The notes beneath the pieces are model-generated. The model worked only from the letters and a program-made list of their open reading frames with translations. It was not told where the DNA came from and searched no databases. Below, piece by piece: positions 1 through 10,259 of a stretch of 64,000 nucleotides of DNA. Position 1 is the stretch's first letter. Every line of letters begins with the position of its first letter. The translations under genes were made by a program, and so were the position numbers. Source of the stretch: Symsagittifera roscoffensis (taxonomy: Eukaryota > Xenacoelomorpha > Acoela > Convolutidae); NCBI RefSeq assembly GCF_963678635.1, contig NC_087065.1:63952973-64016972 (forward strand), given 5' to 3'.

Positions 1-47
1 TACATGAACTCAACCGAACATTCGGGAATTGGAAACTTGTTGCCGCT

Positions 48-2272
48 TTAATAAAAGAGTTGATGTCGTGGCAAATACCTCAACTGAAAGACTGTACAGT
101 TCTGATCAACTGCGCCGCTTTTCTCAGAAAACTAGTCCAATTTTTTAGTGCTCATGGGTTTAACGCCGCCCCAAAGTCAAGCTACTTGCTGAGAATAGTC
201 AGGAGTTGGTTATATTTTTCACTAAAATGAAGTGGAGTGAATATCTGATTGAAAAAACATAGCATATCCGGGACTCCAAGAGTTTTTATGGTGAATGGAT
301 AGACAGGGAGGAGCCTGTTAACTTTTCCAAGCAACCATAAACTCCACAAAAACCCATCCTCTCGGCAAACAACAGCAATTTTTTGAGGCAAAAAAAAGTA
401 ATACTCAACCTCCAAATCACTAGAAAGAAAGCTTCAATTTTTCAAATGGTCAACTAACAATTGAGCTATCCGATTGACTCATTACATCGATGAAATCTGT
501 CACTTGAATGAGTAGTTTGTTGAACTCTTATTTTTGAACTACAATTTCAGGTTTGGATTTTTGAGCTACATTTTCAACTGCACTCAAAATGACTGGGGTA
601 CACAAAATGACTTGAAGCATTTTTCAGTTTGTCTGAAAAAGTAGATGCTAGCGATGTAGCAGTACTTTTCAGGAAATTTTTTGAGGGGTGATAAAATGCC
701 TAGGAAGGCTACGAAAGGTGATATCAAGGCGATGATGACTTAGAATGATTAAGCACTGTTTAATATCGAAAGGCGCCCTAATACTTCAAATTTGTCACTG
801 AAGAATCAAATATGAACCTTTGTCAAAATCAGAACTGCAAGTATTAATTCAAAAATGTTCGGCCTTTTTCTGTTAACTTTTTGTTTCTCGGAGAGTCTTT
901 AAAGGTTTTCCCTCAAACCTCGTCTGCTGAGAGCATCAAGGCTATTGAAGATTGCTCTAAGTGTTCTGAGTTCTATGGCTAAAAATTCAAAAACACGAAA
1001 TTATTGGTAATATCAGTGTTTTTTTTTCTTCAGAACTAAAGTTTTATTGTTGTTTTGTGATTTTCTTCGAAATTAGTAAATATCAGGTGCTCCGTCTCTG
1101 TTGCAGAACACTACTCCTTTGGTTTATTTTGAAAAGAAGTTAAATTTTTCCACGGTCTGTAATCCTGATTTTGTAGTGAAGTTATTGCTGAGATGTTTCG
1201 TTAATGAGTAATTGATCATGTCTCACCCGATCATAACTCTCGCTGTTTTAATCACATCGTTTCTGAGAAAATATTGATCAATTTTCTTTTTGGTTAAACA
1301 AAGTCCGGGAATTGCAATGACTAAATTCTTCAATTCACGTTGTTGTCTCTGTGGTATGGTCTGGATAGCGTGATACAAAGAGCACGCTCCGCGATTCATA
1401 AATGACTCAAGGAGAATTTCTTTAAGATTGTTAAACCGAACACGCTTCACTTATTAAATTTTTTCAACAGAATTTTTGTACCGTTTATTTAGTCCATGAA
1501 CAGGAATTTATTTTTACAGGCCGAGAGAGTGTTTAAACTATGTACAGAAGAAAGAGCAGATGAATGTAATGACAACAAGTCTTAGCAGAATAATGCACGC
1601 TTGGAAGTTCACTGGTGAACAGTTAGGCATAAAGCATTTGCAGGATAATTTTGCACTCAAAACTGGCATAATTATAACACGGATTTGTTGGCAGAAGTGC
1701 AGAAAATAGACAACGGTGACAGGGAATTGAATTTAAGTGAAGATCACAAAAAGTTTAAAACAATAGAAAACGAACAAACTTCCAAACTAATTTCCCAAAC
1801 TAAAATAGAGAGATTGAGCTTATGTGAAAATGCACAAATGGGGAAGAACAATAGGTCAAGCAAGAAATGTAAAAAAACTGGTTTTTGAAGTTTTCTTTCC
1901 AGTGATTTGGATGTTGAACGTTTAATTTTTGCCTCAAAAAACGGCTGTTGTTTGCCGAGAGGATGGGTTTTTGGAGTTTATGGTTGCCTGGAACTGTTAA
2001 CAGGCTCGTGCCTGTCTATGCATCCGCCATAAAAAATCTTCCAGTCCCGGATATGCTATGTTTTGTCAAACAGAAGTCCACTCCGCTTCATTTTTAGTGA
2101 AAGAAGTAATCTACTGCTGGCTATTCTCAGCAATTAGCTTGACTTTGGGGCGGCGTTAAACCCATGAGCTTTAAAAATTGTACCAGTTTTCTGAGAAAAG
2201 CGGCGCAGTTGATCAGAACCGTACAGTCTTTTAGTTGAGGTATTTGCCACGACTCCAACTCTTTTATTAAAA
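48..2272. mobile_element. Foldback element with ~345-bp inverted repeats
   Basis: The left arm (about 48-391) and the right arm (about 1930-2272) are imperfect inverted copies. For example, the stretch around 376-390 returns inverted at 1931-1950, and the outer end TTTAATAAAAGAGTTG at 48 returns inverted near 2256-2271. About 1.5 kb lies between the arms. The interior holds short frames (1223-1450 on -, 1685-1888 on +) that resemble nothing I know, and no transposase is recognisable. This fits a non-autonomous foldback or TIR transposon whose arms have diverged. Family unknown; target-site duplications could not be placed. Confidence 0.7.
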
Positions 2273-3429
2273 CAATGGATCAATAGCTTCAGCAGTTGTG
2301 CTCAAAACTGTTTTAAACACTCAATCGACAAAGTAGCAGCATCAAGTTGATTTCAATTCACGACTCATCACAATTTTCACGAAGCATTATTTAACGATGT
2401 CATCTCGATCAGCATTATCATTTGGTTGGAAAGGGACCTAAAGTTGAAAAATTCTAGCAAATCAAAGAATAAAAGAAGTAGAAAAATTTACTTTTGCTAT
2501 AATTTTTAAAGTGGAAATCGGATCAAGAGAAGGTTTGTCCATTTTTTTTGCCGGCTTAACAAGCGGAAACATTATTCATTGCTTCATGATCACAGCTTCA
2601 ATCGAGCGGAGTTAACCAAGACCATACACAACTAAATATCGCTCTGCGAGTCACTGGAAAATGCTGCCATTGAAACACAAGCCCCTAAACATGCGCACCG
2701 GCGTTTTCCTCAAGAATGATAAATGAACTGCCTTTAATGTCAATCAAACTGTTTAGTTCTAACTGTTTTATTCATGTTATGCAATTTTAGACAATTGCAG
2801 GACCTTATCATATGCAATATACACAACAGCAAAGAAAGTTAACGCTCCGAGAAATTAAACAGCCCTATCTGTAGCAACAGCTTTTGGGGACTCATCAAAG
2901 AACGCAAACTTAGTCCGTTTGGACGTAAGGCGTTACAACAAATCTCTGTTCCGTTTGAACGTCGTTTACTCCCTCGAAGACTCAGTATTCAATCACGCTC
3001 CTGTTTGAGAACTCAATCAAGTCTGTGCATTGTATCCTCATCCAGGCATCTCGGTATATTGCTTTCCCTCAATTTAAGTTCTTCTGGGAATTGACGCAAT
3101 GCAATGCAGTACATCATTGAGCGAGAAATTTAGCAAGGGCCTCAAATTACACCGTTTGCAATACAAAACCTAGATTGTACTAAAACCGGGCTAATCAACA
3201 AGCAGCGACAGAAGGTAACCATGGGAACAGTTAGTTTCGCATACCTATAAAGCATTCGTTAGAGAAATTACATCGGATGACGAATGACCGCTTGCAGCTT
3301 TTCTTACAAATTTTTGATCTGTCTAGTCCAACGAAAAGGAGCACCATAAACTGTCTTCTGTCATTGAAAAACAGGTCTACAAATTTCTCCATGAAACGTG
3401 AAACAATACATGTAGGTGACCGTTAGAAA
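2273..3429. other. Non-coding stretch left of the BEL/Pao remnant
   Basis: I see no convincing gene here. The position, directly upstream of reverse transcriptase remnants in the same orientation, means that decayed gag and protease of that element may lie here, but no protease or zinc-knuckle motif could be read. Confidence 0.4.
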
Positions 3430-4042
3430 ATGGTTAGTCTGTTGTGGAGAGAAAAAGTCAACTTACTCAACAATTACAACTCTGGTAAAGCATATTTACT
3501 AAGCCTTCAGAAGCGATTAGAAAAACAATCACTTCTCTCAGAGATAAACTTTGAGACTCTAGAAACAGACATTGAGAAGAACTACATAAAAAAGCAGTTT
3601 TTAGCAATCAACCACCAGAAGGATTATGGTACCATGCCCATTATGTTGTTTCCAACGCAAACAAACCGGAAAAAATCGAATAGTGTCCAATCCAGCATCA
3701 ATGCTCAAATGAAACTCATTCAACAACAGTCTGCTGACTGGGCCTGATCTTATCAATAGTTTAGCTGGTTTCCACCTACGGTTTCGCGAAAACCCAATCG
3801 CTGTAACAGCAGACATGGCAGCCATGTTCATGCGGATTGCTATCATGGAAAAAGATCGATCCGTCCATCGGTTCCCATGCCCAACAACGACCGTCATAAA
3901 ACAGTATCAATATAGACGGCTGCTTTTTAGAGGTGCTCGCAATCAATCGCCATTTTCGTTTTACAGCAAACAGCTGATGAATTCGCACCGACTGAGGAAG
4001 TTAAGCAGCTATCTCGAAACGGATTCTACATTGACGGCTTAG
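3430..4042 (+). pseudogene. BEL/Pao reverse transcriptase remnant
   Basis: The frame from 3430 has the N-terminal Pao RT signature: a WRE motif, then an NNY-containing helix and SLQKRLEKQ, as in the conserved region before the RT palm. After a stop near 3745 other frames carry LINSLAGFHLRFRENPIAV, the Pao 'pdlLnsLvgvLlrFR..piAv' motif. This is followed by TADMAAMFMRIAIMEKDR, matching the palm motif with its catalytic Asp (D of TAD, usually in ADI..MF). The block with the second catalytic YxDD has decayed to about 4020-4042 and does not retain the DD pair. Frames change at least twice. Recognition is by motif, not by search. Confidence 0.88.
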
Positions 4043-4609
4043 TGCACCCACATGAATAAAACAACTGCAATCTCGTCCTCAAAGAGTCTTAAGTCTACCC
4101 TTTCAAAAATTGGATTCAACCTGTCAGTTTTTTCAATCAATTGTCTGAATTGATTTAGTTGATCAGTGTGACCAGACGAGTCCAACCATCGTGTCCTTGA
4201 TTTGATATGGGTTAAAACAAAGACTTTCTCCTACAGCTAATTTTTTCGATTTTGAATACTGCAGAAAATATGTACACTATACGGAAACACCTCTTGGTAT
4301 CATCGCCCCATTAGTGATAACTTTGAAGATTGTCCTGAGATGTTTGGACAGAAGGCCTTGCATGGGATGACCTGCGGCCGAAAAACAGACGCCAAGAAAT
4401 ACAAGTTTGGATTGACAGGTATCTAGCTTTTCCTTCCAACGAAATACCAAGATGTTTCAATTTAAAAAATTCTAACCCAAATTATCAGTTATACGTCTTC
4501 ATCAGCGCATCACAATGTACCTATGACGCAGTGATCTAAATTAGTGTTTGTGATTATAATCAAATCTCGTATTCCTTTCAGATAAGTCGGGCCGAAATTG
4601 CACCGATAA

Positions 4610-4930
4610 AACAGATAAGTTTGCCGAAATTCGACTTAGAAGCAGCTGTACTTGGAGCTCGCTTAGCCAACTTCATCGTTAGCCAACGCTTCGTAAAAAT
4701 CAAGTTGAAATAGTTTTTATGTGACAGCACTGCTGTGCTCGACTGGATTAAAGCGTCTGAATAGCTATGTAGCTCATGGCGTGCGTAAAAATTAAGAGAA
4801 AGTTATTACTGAAAACCGGAATTTATAAGGGGAAAACTCAATCCTGCCGTCCGTATAACACGTGGTCTTCAACCTCAAGATATAAATACCTTGTGATTGA
4901 ATTCACCAGACTTCCTTCTACGCGATGAAA
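4610..4930 (+). pseudogene. BEL/Pao RNase H remnant
   Basis: From 4623 the frame reads PKFDLEAAVLGARLANFI, matching the 'iPrlELlgallgarLa' motif that opens the Pao RNase H region. About 100 bases later (4720-4755) it reads CDSTAVLDWIKA, matching the 'wtDStvvL.WI' motif with the catalytic Asp. The sequence downstream to about 4930 keeps weak similarity to the connection region (NSPDFLLRDEKLWNKVHQ, where Pao proteins have 'gP.WL'). Stops interrupt the frame. Confidence 0.75.
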
Positions 4931-5488
4931 AACTGTGGAATAAAGTGCATCAACGAATTCAATGAACAAGGCACTTACTTTAAAACCAGTAACCGTTGAA
5001 AGGTTTCCTCGATGGACGAAAATTTTGGGCGCAACCGCAAGAGTTTTTTAAATGAAAAACCTTGATACTTCTATCATCGCAACTTACATATCAAAGATCT
5101 CGACAAACCACGTAATTTCTTGTTCAACAATATATCAAAACATATGTATGAGATCTCAGACATAGCAGACAACTGACCCCTACCCACGAAAAACACAATA
5201 TTGTAACTATCTCCAATTTTCCACAACAATCTTCTTTGTATTGGTTGAAGAACTTTATGAAGTTGTTTACCGTTAAGCGTAATGCACCCAATCATTCTTA
5301 GTGCCAAAATTTTGTTACACATTTGTTTTTAATCAAGTGCCACGAAATTTGCATGCATTGTAGTACAGAATACAAACAAAATTTTGTTCAGTTGACGTAT
5401 TACGTTTTTGTTTTCGAGATGTTCTACGGAAAATTGCAATCAGATGTTTCGTCTGTCGACAATTTGCAGGTAGATACTTTCAAACTCA

Positions 5489-6033
5489 ATGGCAGACTTG
5501 CTTCCCATCAGGTTCTCACATAGCGAGCTACTTGTCCCCTTTTCTTACGTTGACCTCGATGACATTGGACCTTTTACTGTTGTGCGAAAAAGGAAGTACA
5601 AAAAGCCTACATCTGCTTTGTTCGACTGTCTCGTAAAAAGGGCAATTAACTCAGAAGTTACCGAGGACTTGACTAGAACATGTATTTCGGCTATTCGAAG
5701 GTCCATTTGCTTTCTTGGACAACCTACATTTTTAACTTATTGACAACGGTTCTATTTTCCTTGATGCCAGATATAAATTGCGAAGAAAAGCGCTCACTCT
5801 GGATGAAGAATTTCTGGAACACCATATGCTCAATAGTTCCTTGCCCGCCCAACCCTCCGTCCGCTCCTCATCATGGCGGTGTGTGGGAGATACTCGTTCA
5901 GATTATCAAACGAGTTGTTCTCATGAGCCTTGGTTCGCTAAAATTTATATGGGACAACTTCAATACAACTATTGTAGAAACAGAAGTTTTTTCGAACTCA
6001 AGGCCACTAACCCATGTACGAAGCAATCGTTAA
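5489..6033 (+). pseudogene. BEL/Pao integrase core remnant
   Basis: The frame 5489-5743 opens with MADLLPIRF, then FSYVDLDDIGPFTV, the Pao integrase motif with the first catalytic Asp (Pao: 'F..vgvDyfGPf.V'). It continues through a KRAINSEV motif, equivalent to 'tRAvHiEv'. The next frame (5680-6033) carries NPPSAPHHGGVWEILVQIIKR and then EVFSNSRPLTHV, equivalent to 'P..aPH.GGvwErlVrs.K' and 'E...NsRPLt'. The second Asp should lie near the frame break at 5735-5770 (Pao 'sDNg.nF'), and it appears lost there. Confidence 0.88.
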
Positions 6034-6244
6034 AACATTGATTTCATGCAACACTTTCATACCGAGGAGGCCTTCAGTAATTTTGCCATCCTTCATGTTC
6101 AACGAAAATTCTACACTCAAGTCTTCAGCTTCGACGCAAGTAAAATAGAAGTTACAAAAAACCAGGGCAGGCTTGTTACTGAAAACCTGTAAAATCTCAA
6201 CAGCAGATCAAAACGGACTCATAAAATCTTCGTTAGAAAGTGAC

Positions 6245-6460
6245 GATATCGTTTGGCTACTTGAAGAATGGACCCTTAGTGGAAGTGGAATCCGGCCGGT
6301 TGGACGCGTGATACGTCTATTCATAAGCCCCGGTTGTATAGCAAGGTCATGTGAAGTGAAAATCGCTCTAGGGAGTTTTGCCCGCCCTGCTGTCAGGCTC
6401 GAACATGTGTTCCTTAAACCCATTTCTTGTTCGGGTCGCCGCAAGGGTGTTCATGATTGA
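6245..6460 (+). pseudogene. BEL/Pao integrase C-terminal remnant
   Basis: The frame starting at 6173 reads VWLLEEWTLSGSGIRPVGRV and, about 15 residues on, CEVKIALGSFARPAVRLEHV. These match the end of BEL/Pao polyproteins, where 'WplGrV' is followed by 'R.v.v.t..g...RPv.kL..L'. It marks the 3' end of the pol region. No LTR start could be fixed after it. Confidence 0.75.
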
Positions 6461-7238
6461 ACGAACTGATTAAGAATTCCTCCCGCATTTTTGTGTAAAT
6501 ATTTGTACCATGATTATTCCCGCATCTCAATGTAAACATAGTACCAGACTTAACATGAGTGGGAAAACAAGTTGACTTGAATAGAAGATTGCAACAAAAT
6601 TCAAACAAAGGCTATTAAACCTAGGTTGCCAGCCCCTCGCCCCCCGTAGGAACAGGTATTTGATAGGTGTTATCACTTAAGGAATTCAATCCACCCCAGA
6701 GTCAGGCGCCGAGATAACCCCACGTCCAGCTACTAAATAGAACGAAGAACCCCATCCTTCAGTGCGGTACCTTACTACCCTTCGCGCATCTTACCTTGTC
6801 GGGCTCAACGGTGTCTGCTCGAAACGTTTTCATTTTGTTACCACTTCGTTTTCTGATGCTAATTTAATATTCAGCTATTGTATTTAACGAGAGGTTATTT
6901 TAAATAGTTTTCAACTTGGCGGCTTTCGTCTCATTTTTTCCGGCAAGTTTAACATTCGATGATTTTTTTGAAATGCAAATTGTGCGAAGCTCCTCATAGC
7001 CTCTGTAAACCTTGAACTGAGGCCGGATAAATGGAATCCATTAACATCTGGTCTTTATACACAATCTTATAAACTACTGGTCACCTTAAAAATGACAGAT
7101 GGGGAAGAGCTTAGTATTAAAAGCCAGGGTTTAATTTCAGAGATGAGCGATGGGAAGAAAGCTGCCTTCTCATTTTAATTAGCTTCAAATCCCCTCCCAT
7201 CATTTTTCAGGTGATATGAGACAGAATGTTCATTTTAG
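6461..7238. other. Intronic stretch before the OMA1-type exons
   Basis: The part 6600-6830 is GC-richer than its surroundings and could be the 3' LTR of the BEL/Pao remnant or a separate repeat. From about 6850 to the splice acceptor at 7231-7238 the sequence is AT-rich with no gene visible. No HExxH-coding exon, which should precede the next exon, was found here. Confidence 0.35.
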
Positions 7239-9305
7239 CTGGCGCTTGACCAGCCTTACTCGCGACTGATGGAGAATGAGGCGGACGAAGTAGGACTCAT
7301 GCTCATTGCTAAGGTGAGACTAAATCCATCAGAAGATCAAATTAATGACAACAAATGAAGTCAACGATACCCGATTTCTTTGCAAGTAGCCCAGAAAGTT
7401 TCGACCTCAATGTAAAAAAAAACTTAAAAAATGTTTATTTTTTTTTCAAATTGCCGCATTATTTGTCCACGGTGTGATGAGAGGATCTAAAAAAAAGCCT
7501 AAAGGTTCGATAGTTATAGTAACTTTGGTACATTTTACAATATTTTTTCTAACCCGAAAAAAAAAACATTTTTTAACTTTCGATTTTTTCGAAGTTCTCC
7601 AGAAGGCGCTAAAAGAATGTTCAAAAAATTGTTTTTGTGGAATGAAAATAAGTTTTCTCGACTGAACTTGATTTATCAACTTGCTATTAAATGCCTATTT
7701 TAGTCCATTATAAACCTGCTCGCTCGCTTTTTTTGTTCGAAACTCGAGTAAAAGTCAAAATTTTCAAACCTGTGTTCTCGGAAGATAGTGTTTTTGGAAG
7801 TTTTTAATGTTCGATTTATGACTGAAAGGGGTGTAATATGATATATCACTCGACTTTTTCCAATAATTTTTCGTGGCAATTGTTTTTACGTGGAGAACAA
7901 AAAAGCAAAAAAAAACTATAGCACTTTTGAAGACAGTTGCTCCCCCATTTTCATTGGTCGGAACAAAGATTTCTTAATACTAGAAGGAACTCGTGGCTCA
8001 ATCTGAAAACTTGTAGTCCAACTATCCCGGCCGAAAATAGTTTCTTTCCTTCTAACTGAAATCACTTCTTTGGATGCGAGCATTGATCGATCTAATTTCA
8101 TGATGATAAATACTGATCAGCTTGAGTTAAAATCACGAAAAACAGAGTGATAATTTGAAAAGTTACTTGAACAAAATCGTTCAGTGATGTTGAACATAGA
8201 AATCAGAATTTGATTTTTTTAGGCTTGTTACGACATCCGAGAGGCTTGTGCCATGTGGAAGCTAGTGTCTATGAAGGTACAGGTGGAAGATTTTGGCGGT
8301 GGCAAAGAGAAGGGCTCGTTTTTGAGCACACACCCCTCGTTCGAAACCAGAGCCAACAACCTAGGCCTCGCAATGGAGAGAGCGAACCATATCAGAGCAG
8401 GCAACCAGCCATCCCCATTTTCATTCATCCCCAAAGACCATACTACAATTAGAGTTTTCGGTTGCTCGCTTGTTACAACTAAATTTGAAACATAATTACT
8501 CGGTCGGGTCAATTTTGGAAGTGTAATTATTTCGCGCATCAATTGAAAGGCTTAAACTGTGGCATGTGGGGTAGATTTGTATGGTTGAAGAAAAAGTTGG
8601 GTTTTTTCCACTCCTGAATTTGGCGCTTCAGATGATTTAGAGTCGATGAACGTTGCGAAGACTCTTATAAAGGTCGTAATGGTTTTTTTTCAGGCAAGTC
8701 CTAAATTTTGTTCACGCTCAAATTTAATTTTTGGCAGTTTGAATTTTATTTTTCTCAAGTTTTCGCTCCGCTATCGAACAGCAAAAATTCTAGTTTCGAA
8801 AGTGGATTTAAACTTTCAGATTTCCAAGCGAAATATAAAATTTCCTGATTGCTCCAGTTTTCTCAATTGATTGAATGTTATTGATTTAAAAAGTGTCAAT
8901 CACAAGTTGTACTAGAACTTCAAACAGCTTGAAGGCCATCTATTTTTTCCTCCGAAATTCAAAAGTTGAGATTTTTTCCTAAACATAAGTCAGTTTTTTT
9001 GTTTACTTGCGTTCGTTGACTATTTTCCAACTTTTTGTTGGCTGTGTTTGTTCTCTTTCGGATTTTTCTTCACGAGAATAAGAAAATGTATGGTTTTAAT
9101 AAGTAAATCAGTCATGCTGATGAATTAATGGAGATGGGTGGCAGGAAGACACTGTGCTCCCTTGCAGTCCCCTGACCCTGTCCAGTCTGTGGAAAGAGTG
9201 AAACAAGAGCTGGATAAACTGGGACCAGTTGCACCGGGCACCAAAGTGAAAATACTGCAAGACGAGGTGCCTGGGCGAAAAGCTATCAAACTCTATCAAG
9301 TTTAA
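7239..9305 (+). CDS. OMA1: OMA1-type mitochondrial M48 metalloprotease, last three exons
   Basis: OMA1 is a zinc protease of the mitochondrial inner membrane that cleaves OPA1 under stress. Exons: 7239-7313, 8223-8400, 9145-9305 (stop TAA 9303-9305). Exon 1 reads LALDQPYSRLMENEADEVGL, the M48 segment whose ExxAD supplies the third zinc ligand. It joins in phase 0 to ACYDIREACAMWKLV, as in OMA1. Exon 2 contains FLSTHPSFETRANNL, the conserved 'wLSTHPs...R...L' motif, and ends in phase 1 at a GC donor (GAGCAG|GCAACC). Exon 3 restores the frame with a Cys-Ala-Pro-Leu and an SPDP motif, where human OMA1 has a Cys-Pro-Pro-Leu and NPDP. The HExxH exon and all 5' exons are missing, presumably left of the window or beyond the BEL/Pao and foldback insertions. 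No frame damage is seen in the three exons, so the gene looks functional. Recognition is by motif and order. Confidence 0.85.
8401..9144 (+). other. GC-AG intron of the OMA1-type gene
   Basis: The intron starts GCAACC at 8401 and ends GGTGGCAG at 9144. Only this pair keeps the frame (phase 1: G|GA) and reproduces the expected Cys-Ala-Pro-Leu...SPDP region. No GT donor lies at the end of the conserved part. A short AT-rich stretch inside (8646-8870) is open by chance and resembles nothing. Confidence 0.65.
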
Positions 9306-9350
9306 ACAACTAAAGTAATGGCTTAAAATGTAGTTTCATTGAATGAATTT

Positions 9351-9356
9351 AATAAA
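9351..9356 (+). terminator. Polyadenylation signal AATAAA after the OMA1-type gene
   Basis: A canonical AATAAA lies 46 bases after the stop codon at 9305, giving a short 3' UTR. Its position agrees with the gene ending here. Confidence 0.55.
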
Positions 9357-9527
9357 ATATGCGATATTGGTGGTTTCAAGATAGAAAACAAAAGAAAAAA
9401 CTTAAGCGAGCTTTATATCAGTTCTGGTGGACATGGTATCTCCGAATTAAATAAATTGCCACAGTCGAAGTGAATTAGTTGGATTTGCATTTCAGACACT
9501 TACTTATGTCTTGTTTTTTAAGTAGTA

Positions 9528-10257
9528 CAGTGCTGATTTGAATTAACCGGACAAACGCGTTAAACTTGAAATTTAAAACCCGTTTTTCTCAAATTGGGTT
9601 GAGTTTAGGTGAAAACTTATGAAGACAAAACTTGCTGAAAATTTTAGCAGAATTAATATGGTGTAATTTGTTTTGCGAAATTCGGGCCCGAAATTTTACC
9701 CAGAAAATGCGTCCTTTTGGCTTTTCTTAGTTAATGAATAGTTTTGGCTGAAAATACCCAGTCGATCACAGACATAATTATATCAAATTGAGCCCCTTAC
9801 GTAGCCCAACGAACTTTAAGAAGGTATGATCTCCAAAATATTGTATAAGTTAATTTATTTTTGTTTGATAGGCAAAAAAGGTCATTTTTACTACATAAAA
9901 TACCAACTTTTTATTTCAAAACAATTCTTAAACAATTTGCATTTTTTTGGAGATTATACCCTTCTTAAAGTTTGTTGGGCTACATGAGGGGCTCACTTTG
10001 ATATAATTATGTCTGTGATTGACTGGGTATTTTTGGCCAAAACTATTCATTAACTAAGAAAAGCCAAAATGACCCATTTTTGGGGTAAAATTTGGGGCCC
10101 GAATTTCGCAAAACAAATTACACCATATTAATTCTGCTAAAATTTTCAGCAAGTTTTGTCTTCATAAGTTTTCACCTAAATTCAACCCAATTTGAGAAAA
10201 ACGGGTTTTAAATTTCAAGTTTAACGCGTTTTGTCCGGTTGATTTAAATCAGCACTG
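9528..10257. mobile_element. 730-bp MITE with long inverted arms and TA flanks
   Basis: The element begins CAGTGCTGATTT and ends AAATCAGCACTG, and both ends are flanked by TA (9526-9527 and 10258-10259), the target duplication of Tc1/mariner elements. The arms run about 9528-9840 and 9952-10257 and match closely throughout. The loop is about 110 bases and AT-rich. There is no coding capacity. This is a non-autonomous, hairpin-forming mariner-type MITE. The high arm identity suggests fairly recent activity or arm-to-arm correction. Confidence 0.85.
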
Positions 10258-10259
10258 TA

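Larger units (their letters stand above)
3430..6460 (+). mobile_element. Dead BEL/Pao retroelement, pol region
   Basis: Remnants of reverse transcriptase, RNase H, integrase and the integrase C-terminal region follow one another in the right order and orientation for a BEL/Pao pol, over about 3 kb. Each is broken by stops and frame changes, so no protein can be made. LTRs were not identified; the sequence after 6460 up to about 6850 is a candidate for the 3' LTR but shows no partner in the window. The element lies upstream of the OMA1-type exons in the same orientation, presumably inside an intron of that gene. Confidence 0.88.

Noticed and set aside
3601-3988. Open frames on - opposite the BEL/Pao RT
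   Set aside because: They are shadows of the + strand RT remnant, which has the family motifs.
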